A stretch of 64,000 bases of DNA, from positions 62,001-126,000 of the forward strand of contig NZ_JACSIT010000040.1 of the NCBI RefSeq assembly GCF_014349155.1, read 5' to 3'. This stretch comes from Neolewinella lacunae (GTDB taxonomy: Bacteria > Bacteroidota > Bacteroidia > Chitinophagales > Saprospiraceae). This document shows, piece after piece, positions 59,771 to 64,000 of the stretch; position 1 is the stretch's first letter; every line of letters begins with the position of its first letter. The translations under genes were made by a program, and so were the position numbers. The notes below the pieces were generated by a model. The model searched no databases and was not told where the DNA came from. It saw only the letters and a program-made list of their open reading frames with translations.

Positions 59771-60361
59771 ATGCAAGACATTATTTCCCTCATTTCCTCC
59801 AGTTGGCACTGGTCGGTAAGCGGTGCCCTGATCGCGCTGACCATGTTTCTCCTGCTCTACGCCGGCCGCGAGTTTGGCGTTTCGTCGAACCTCCGGACCA
59901 TGTGTGCCATCGCTGGTGCGGGCAAGCGCCACGACTTTTTCCGTTTCGATTGGAAAGAACAACGCTGGAATCTCCTGTTCATCGGCGGCGCAGTCATCGG
60001 TGGCTTTCTGGCCTTTTACGTCTTTCCCAACCCCGAACCGGTACAGATCTCTTCCGCTACGGTCACGTACCTGAACAGCATCGGCATCAGTGGCCCGGGT
60101 GAGACGGCCGGTTTTACCAGCTATTTGCCCGCCGAGTTGTTTGCGGCCGACCAGATTTTCAGTCTGCGCGGCCTGGTCTCGCTGGTTGGCGGGGGCATTT
60201 TGATCGGCTTCGGTACCCGTTGGGCGGGGGGCTGTACGTCGGGACACGCCATCAGTGGCCTGTCCAACCTGCAGCTGCCTTCCCTCATTGCCGTCATCGG
60301 CTTTTTCATCGGCGGCCTGCTCATGAGCTGGTTGTTCCTCCCCTTCATCGTCAGCCTCTAA
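59771..60361 (+). CDS. YeeE/YedE-type sulfur transporter, first half
   Basis: A 196-residue membrane protein with about five helices. GFGTRWAGGCTSGHAISGLSNLQ is the YeeE/YedE (TsuA-like) signature around a conserved Cys that handles thiosulfate; here it lies at about residues 148-170. LVGGGILIG and IAVIGFFIGGLLMSWL flank it. In Bacteroidota this family is usually split into two adjacent genes, as here with the gene 10 nt downstream. Likely role: uptake of thiosulfate or a related sulfur compound for the MBL-rhodanese enzymes. The start is the ATG of MQDIISLISS. Confidence 0.92.
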   Translation: MQDIISLISSSWHWSVSGALIALTMFLLLYAGREFGVSSNLRTMCAIAGAGKRHDFFRFDWKEQRWNLLFIGGAVIGGFLAFYVFPNPEPVQISSATVTYLNSIGISGPGETAGFTSYLPAELFAADQIFSLRGLVSLVGGGILIGFGTRWAGGCTSGHAISGLSNLQLPSLIAVIGFFIGGLLMSWLFLPFIVSL

Positions 60362-60371
60362 TCTACGGACC

Positions 60372-60785
<414 letters not shown>

Positions 60786-60786
60786 G

Positions 60787-62127
60787 ATGCTTTTGCCTGG
60801 TCGTTTGATTCGTTGGGCGCGGCCGCAGGTGCCGGGGAAGTCGGCAATAGCGATGCTCGGCACCGTGCTGCTGCTCTTCCTGCCCTTCGCCGGGCCAGGG
60901 CATTTGGGTGCGCAGGGCGATACTTCCGCCTTGGGCCGCTTGCTGAAGACCTACCAGATCAAGGCCTCCATCGGCTTGCAGTTCTGGGGGACTTACACCC
61001 GGGGGATGCAAGTGTACGACGCTACGACCAACGCCTACGCGGCGGTGGACGACCGGCTGAACACCCAGCTCCGCCGCAGCCGCTTCACCCTGCGTGGGCA
61101 GCCATACCCCACCCTCGGCTTCCAGCTTACGGCGGCGGGCGATCTGGTGGGCCACGACGTCCTGAGCGCTACCGAAGGCGGGGGCAACAACGGCAACACC
61201 CCCAAATTGGCCCTTTGGAATGCCCTGGTCAATTGGCAACTGACGCCCCGGCGGGAGCACCTTTTCCTCACGGCTGGCTATTTCCTCAACCCCGTCGGGC
61301 GGGAAAGCAATACCCCCGCCGTACGCAGCACTTCCTTCGAAAAAGCCTGGTCGCAGAACTACCTGCGGCGGCACCTCATGGGCTTTGGCGGAGGCCGGGC
61401 GATGGGCCTGATGCTGGGCGGGCAGGTTAGCGATGCAGCGGCGAAGCACCACCTCAGCTACCAGCTGGCCATGCAGAATCCCGTCTTCGCGGCCTACGCC
61501 GGCAACTCTACGGGGGCGTCGGCCAGTCCGCTGCTCAGCGGCAAAGTGGCCCTGCACTTCGGCGACCCCGAAAGCAAGAGTTACCGGCTCGGCCACCAGG
61601 TTAACTACTTCGGCAAGCGGAAGGGACTCACCCTGGCCCTGGCCGCCGCCCACCAGAGCAAAACGGATGCCTTTTCCGAAAATGCCGCCTACGGCCTCGA
61701 ACTGCTCTACAACCACCCCGCTTTTCACGTGGATGGCGACTACTTTCTCCTCACCCGCCACGGCGACGCTGGCAATACCGAGGCCGCCACGGGCTACCTC
61801 CGGATCGGCAAAAACATCAACCTGCCCCGGCAACGGGTGCTGGAGCCGGTAGCCAGCTACTGGATTTTCCGCGGCCCAACCTCCGCCGAAGACATCGCCG
61901 TGGCCACCAGCAACGGATCGCTGGCGGGCGACGACAGTGGCCTCGACCTGGGCGCCAACCTCTACTTCAACCCCAACCTGAAGCTCTCCCTCTTCTACGC
62001 CCTCCGCAGCGGTAACGCCGGCGAAGGCAACCCCGCTACCCTGGCGAACAACTACTTCCAGCAGTCGGGCGCCGGGGCCATCCAGCGGGGCGATTACGTG
62101 GGGACTGGGCTGGTGGCCATCTTTTGA
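60787..62127 (+). CDS. Outer-membrane porin of the sulfur cluster (phosphate-selective porin-like)
   Basis: A 446-residue barrel of the OprO/OprP-like porin kind: KASIGLQFWGTYTRGMQVY and LRRSRFTLRGQPYPTLGFQLTAAGD at the N-terminal half, YLRIGKNINLPRQRVLEPVASYW and LGANLYFNPNLKLSLFYALRSG near the end, terminal GTGLVAIF. It would pass anions such as thiosulfate or sulfate across the outer membrane. The ATG at 60787 gives a long, odd n-region (GRLIRWARPQVPGKS) that is read from a REP-like element; the ATG at 60853 (MLGTVLLLFLPFAG) gives a signal peptide lacking a basic residue. Which is used is unclear. Confidence 0.82.
   Translation: MLLPGRLIRWARPQVPGKSAIAMLGTVLLLFLPFAGPGHLGAQGDTSALGRLLKTYQIKASIGLQFWGTYTRGMQVYDATTNAYAAVDDRLNTQLRRSRFTLRGQPYPTLGFQLTAAGDLVGHDVLSATEGGGNNGNTPKLALWNALVNWQLTPRREHLFLTAGYFLNPVGRESNTPAVRSTSFEKAWSQNYLRRHLMGFGGGRAMGLMLGGQVSDAAAKHHLSYQLAMQNPVFAAYAGNSTGASASPLLSGKVALHFGDPESKSYRLGHQVNYFGKRKGLTLALAAAHQSKTDAFSENAAYGLELLYNHPAFHVDGDYFLLTRHGDAGNTEAATGYLRIGKNINLPRQRVLEPVASYWIFRGPTSAEDIAVATSNGSLAGDDSGLDLGANLYFNPNLKLSLFYALRSGNAGEGNPATLANNYFQQSGAGAIQRGDYVGTGLVAIF
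60815..60832 (+). repeat. REP-like element at the 5' end of the porin gene
   Basis: GGGCGCGGCCGCAGGTGC, with the following CGGGGAAGTCG identical to the tyrS copy. If the upstream ATG is used it encodes WARPQVPGKS; otherwise it is in the 5' UTR. Confidence 0.9.
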
Positions 62128-62406
62128 CGGAAGATTTTCCATCCTCGCAGTAGTTCTCGGTTTAGCCTTAAATCCCTCTCCCTCGGTCCCTCTCCAAGGG
62201 AGAGGGATGACCTTTCGAGCTAAATTTTGGTAAAGAGCGAAGTTCTATTTCGCCAGGGCAGCTTTTACAACCAGTAGAGGAGAGTATTCCCTTGGTTGTA
62301 GCAAGCTGATACACTCGAAATGACCAAACTGAGTGCACAAAGTACTGCAAAGAAAATTGCTGCCATCCCCGCAACTTCCCGTTTCATCGCTTTAAACAAT
62401 TGCACC

Positions 62407-62721
62407 ATGCTGAATTTCTTAAAAGCCCTCTTTGGCTTCGGTGGCCCGGCCATCACCCCCGAACAAGTGCGGAGCGGTACCATCATCGACGTACGTTCGC
62501 CCGGCGAATTTGCCAGCGGCCACGTCAAAGGCGCGCGGAACATCCCCCTGCAAGACATCCCCCAGGCGGCGCTCAAACTCCGGCAACTGCCCCAGCCCAT
62601 CATCACCTGCTGTGCTTCGGGGCGGCGGAGTGGCATTGCCGCCAGCCAGCTCCAGGCCAAGGGCATCGACGCCCTCAACGGTGGTCCCTGGCAACGGGTG
62701 CGGGATATGCTCCAACAATAA
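62407..62721 (+). CDS. Single-domain rhodanese
   Basis: A 104-residue sulfurtransferase. IIDVRSPGEFASGHVKGARNIPLQ is the CH2A region (IDVRSPGEF and GHVKGA) and ITCCASGRRSGIAASQL holds the active-site loop with two adjacent Cys, the second in the CxxxGRRS position. It would carry sulfane sulfur for the cluster enzymes. Start at MLNFLKALFGFG; an ATG 87 nt upstream is possible. The 279-nt gap before it has a CCCTCTCC/GGAGAGGG hairpin (62190-62210) and an AT-rich stretch. Carbonic anhydrase follows after 9 nt. Confidence 0.9.
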   Translation: MLNFLKALFGFGGPAITPEQVRSGTIIDVRSPGEFASGHVKGARNIPLQDIPQAALKLRQLPQPIITCCASGRRSGIAASQLQAKGIDALNGGPWQRVRDMLQQ

Positions 62722-62730
62722 ACTGCCGCC

Positions 62731-63357
62731 ATGCACACCAGCAAACTCCTGGAAAACAACCGGCAATGGGCGGCCGGACACCTGGCCGAAGACCCCGAGT
62801 ACTTCACCCGGCTCTCCCAGGGACAATCCCCCAACCACCTCTACATCGGCTGTTCGGATAGCCGCGTGGCCGCCTCGACCATGCTCAACCTGGAGCCGGG
62901 GGAAGTTTTCGTCCACCGCAACATCGCCAACCTGATCAGCAATACCGACCTGAGTGCCCTCAGCGTCATCAACTTTGCCGTCACCCACCTGCGCGTTAAG
63001 CACATCATCGTCTGCGGCCACTACGCCTGCGGAGGCATCAAGGCGGCCATGCAGAGCAATAACCTGGGCATCCTGACGCCTTACCTCAAGGAAATTCGCG
63101 ACGTCTACCGCCTCCACCAGGACGAGATCAATGCCCTCCCCGACGAGCACCGTCGATACGACCGGCTCGTGGAGCTCAACGTTCAGGAACAGTGCATCAA
63201 CGTCGCCAATATCCCCGAAGTGCAGGAGGCCATCCGCGAGCGGGGACTGGAGATCCACGGCTGGGTTTTTGACCTCGCTACCGGTCAGATCATTGACCTG
63301 CAGCTGGACTTGGCCCTGCTGCTCAAAGACTTTGGGACGATTTACCGGGTGGAGTGA
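62731..63357 (+). CDS. Beta-class carbonic anhydrase
   Basis: A 208-residue zinc enzyme interconverting CO2 and bicarbonate. Zinc ligands and catalytic dyad are in IGCSDSRV (Cys, Asp, Arg) and CGHYACGGI (His, Cys). EVFVHRNIANLI and NFAVTHLRVKHIIVCGH match the family. It lies 9 nt after the rhodanese and in the same cluster as a SulP permease; SulP-carbonic anhydrase pairs are known in bicarbonate uptake. Start at MHTSKLLENNRQW. The window beyond it is repeat-rich and geneless. Confidence 0.95.
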   Translation: MHTSKLLENNRQWAAGHLAEDPEYFTRLSQGQSPNHLYIGCSDSRVAASTMLNLEPGEVFVHRNIANLISNTDLSALSVINFAVTHLRVKHIIVCGHYACGGIKAAMQSNNLGILTPYLKEIRDVYRLHQDEINALPDEHRRYDRLVELNVQEQCINVANIPEVQEAIRERGLEIHGWVFDLATGQIIDLQLDLALLLKDFGTIYRVE

Positions 63358-63394
63358 ATTGTGCGGGGGTTAATGCTATACATGACTCTTAATT

Positions 63395-63850
63395 GACCCC
63401 TCCCCCGGCCCCTCCCCAGAGGTGAGGGGTGACCTTCTCTGGTCTTTTCTCTTGTTTGAGGAAAATATTTTTAGTACCCAGAGTGAAGGAGGCAGGCACT
63501 ATTTATGCAAAGACAGTTAACGCACAATCTGTTGAAAATCAATTTTTTAAACAAAATAAATGTATCCGTTCAAAAAGTGGGGGCCACAGGATATTTACCC
63601 CTCCCCCGGCCCGTGCGCTACGCGGCTGGCTACGCCGGTCCCGCAGGCGGAGGGGTGACCTTTTCTTGTCATTTTTCGTGCTTGAGGAAAATATTTTTAG
63701 TACCCAGAGTGAAGGAGGCAGGCATTATTTATGCAAAGGCAGTTAACGCACAATCTACTGAAAATCAATTTTTTAAACAAAATAAATCATGGCTCCTGGG
63801 CACCCCTCCCACATGGGGAGGGGACGGGGGAGGGGTCAAAAGAGTAACGT
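63395..63850. repeat. Two long direct repeats and flanking CCCCTCCC hairpins
   Basis: A 106-bp segment at 63456-63561 recurs at 63682-63787 (offset 226) with about three differences; it includes GAGGAAAATATTTTTAGTAC and ends in TTTTTTAAACAAAATAAAT. Each is preceded by ACCCCTCCCCCGGCCC and GGAGGGGTGACCTT; a third hairpin of this type starts at 63803. The right copy of the preceding part also contains a fragment of the CTACGCGGCTGGCTAC type. Small ORFs here are repeat-derived. No gene is seen from 63358 to the window end. Confidence 0.85.
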
Positions 63851-63909
63851 AAAATCATGCTCAAACGGAACAGCCTAGCACTAAACCTTGCTGGCCGCTG
63901 GACCTCCCC

Positions 63910-63969
63910 CGCTCCTCCAACTTTCTCCCCCCTTCGGGGGGTCGGGGGGGAGCACCTGCGGCCGCGCCC
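63910..63969 (-). repeat. REP-like element, full length, at window edge
   Basis: Box A on the minus strand at 63952-63969, hairpin CCCCCCTTCGGGGGG at 63928-63942 and the CTCCTCC tail on its left. It is followed by AGCATGAAATACTGCG, as after the copy at 35455. Confidence 0.88.
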
Positions 63970-64000
63970 AGCATGAAATACTGCGCCGCAAAATGATTTT

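Noticed and set aside
63429-63852. 105- and 115-residue plus-strand ORFs at the right end
   Set aside because: Both run through direct repeats and hairpin elements and encode the repeat twice; no coding character.

Overview
The window comes from a GC-rich member of the Bacteroidota, most like the marine Saprospiria (Lewinella-type). This rests on the protein repertoire (large outer-membrane barrels, a TonB-linked OMP_b-brl_3 receptor, a Porin_10 family porin, a LytS/LytTR two-component pair, CrtZ carotenoid hydroxylase, a DAHP synthase-chorismate mutase fusion, TyrS with a KFGKSEGG signature) and on a promoter upstream of pheA that matches the Bacteroidota TTTG / TAnnTTTG consensus. It is chromosomal housekeeping sequence on both strands. 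I see no rRNA, tRNA, phage, IS element or CRISPR array.

Layout. 0-5.3 kb: end of a glucose-dehydrogenase-like SDR, then the minus-strand aromatic amino acid operon pheA - aminotransferase - tyrA - DAHPS/CM, preceded by a promoter, an aromatic-rich leader peptide and a terminator hairpin that together look like a classical attenuator. 5.7-12.7 kb: acyltransferase, class IV aminotransferase, dnaK, crtZ plus a tail-anchored protein, HDAC-family deacetylase. 13-21.5 kb: periplasmic-binding lipoprotein, guaA, a metal permease fused to a DtxR-like regulator, cysE, ECF sigma factor, AraC regulator, secreted protein. 21.7-28.3 kb: chloramphenicol-acetyltransferase homologue, a CBM48/HhH fusion, glycogen branching enzyme, Porin_10. 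28.5-33.3 kb: purU-lolD and a minus-strand LytTR regulator - double-glycine peptide - TPR histidine kinase cluster. 33.6-38.5 kb: ion channel, secreted and barrel proteins, NifU-type scaffold, acetyltransferase, nitroreductase. 38.5-44.6 kb: minus-strand operon of a metallophosphoesterase/barrel fusion, an SdiA-regulated-type protein and an HD-PycTM membrane protein. 45-55 kb: DEAD-box helicase, TonB-type receptor, secreted papain-like protein, tyrS, LolC/E-like permease, truB. 55.4-63.4 kb: plus-strand sulfur/inorganic-carbon island (Crp-like regulator, SulP, MBL-rhodanese, two YeeE/YedE halves, porin, rhodanese, carbonic anhydrase).

The intergenic DNA is unusually repeat-rich. One short REP-like element (core GGGCGCGGNCGCAGGTGC, often followed by a C-run/GAAG/G-run hairpin) occurs about 18 times in 64 kb. 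It directly abuts stop codons in places, lies in frame inside tyrS, and lies at the 5' end of a porin gene. Other families are 7-8 nt microsatellites, AACCACTAAG-type repeats, a TAGCTACGCTGCTGCC-type repeat that supplies the last codons of the crp gene, and an eight-copy 20-mer array near 45 kb.

The two most interesting systems are the aromatic attenuator upstream of pheA and the double-glycine-leader micropeptide encoded between a LytTR response regulator and a soluble TPR-LytS histidine kinase. All functional assignments are from motif reading; no database search was run.
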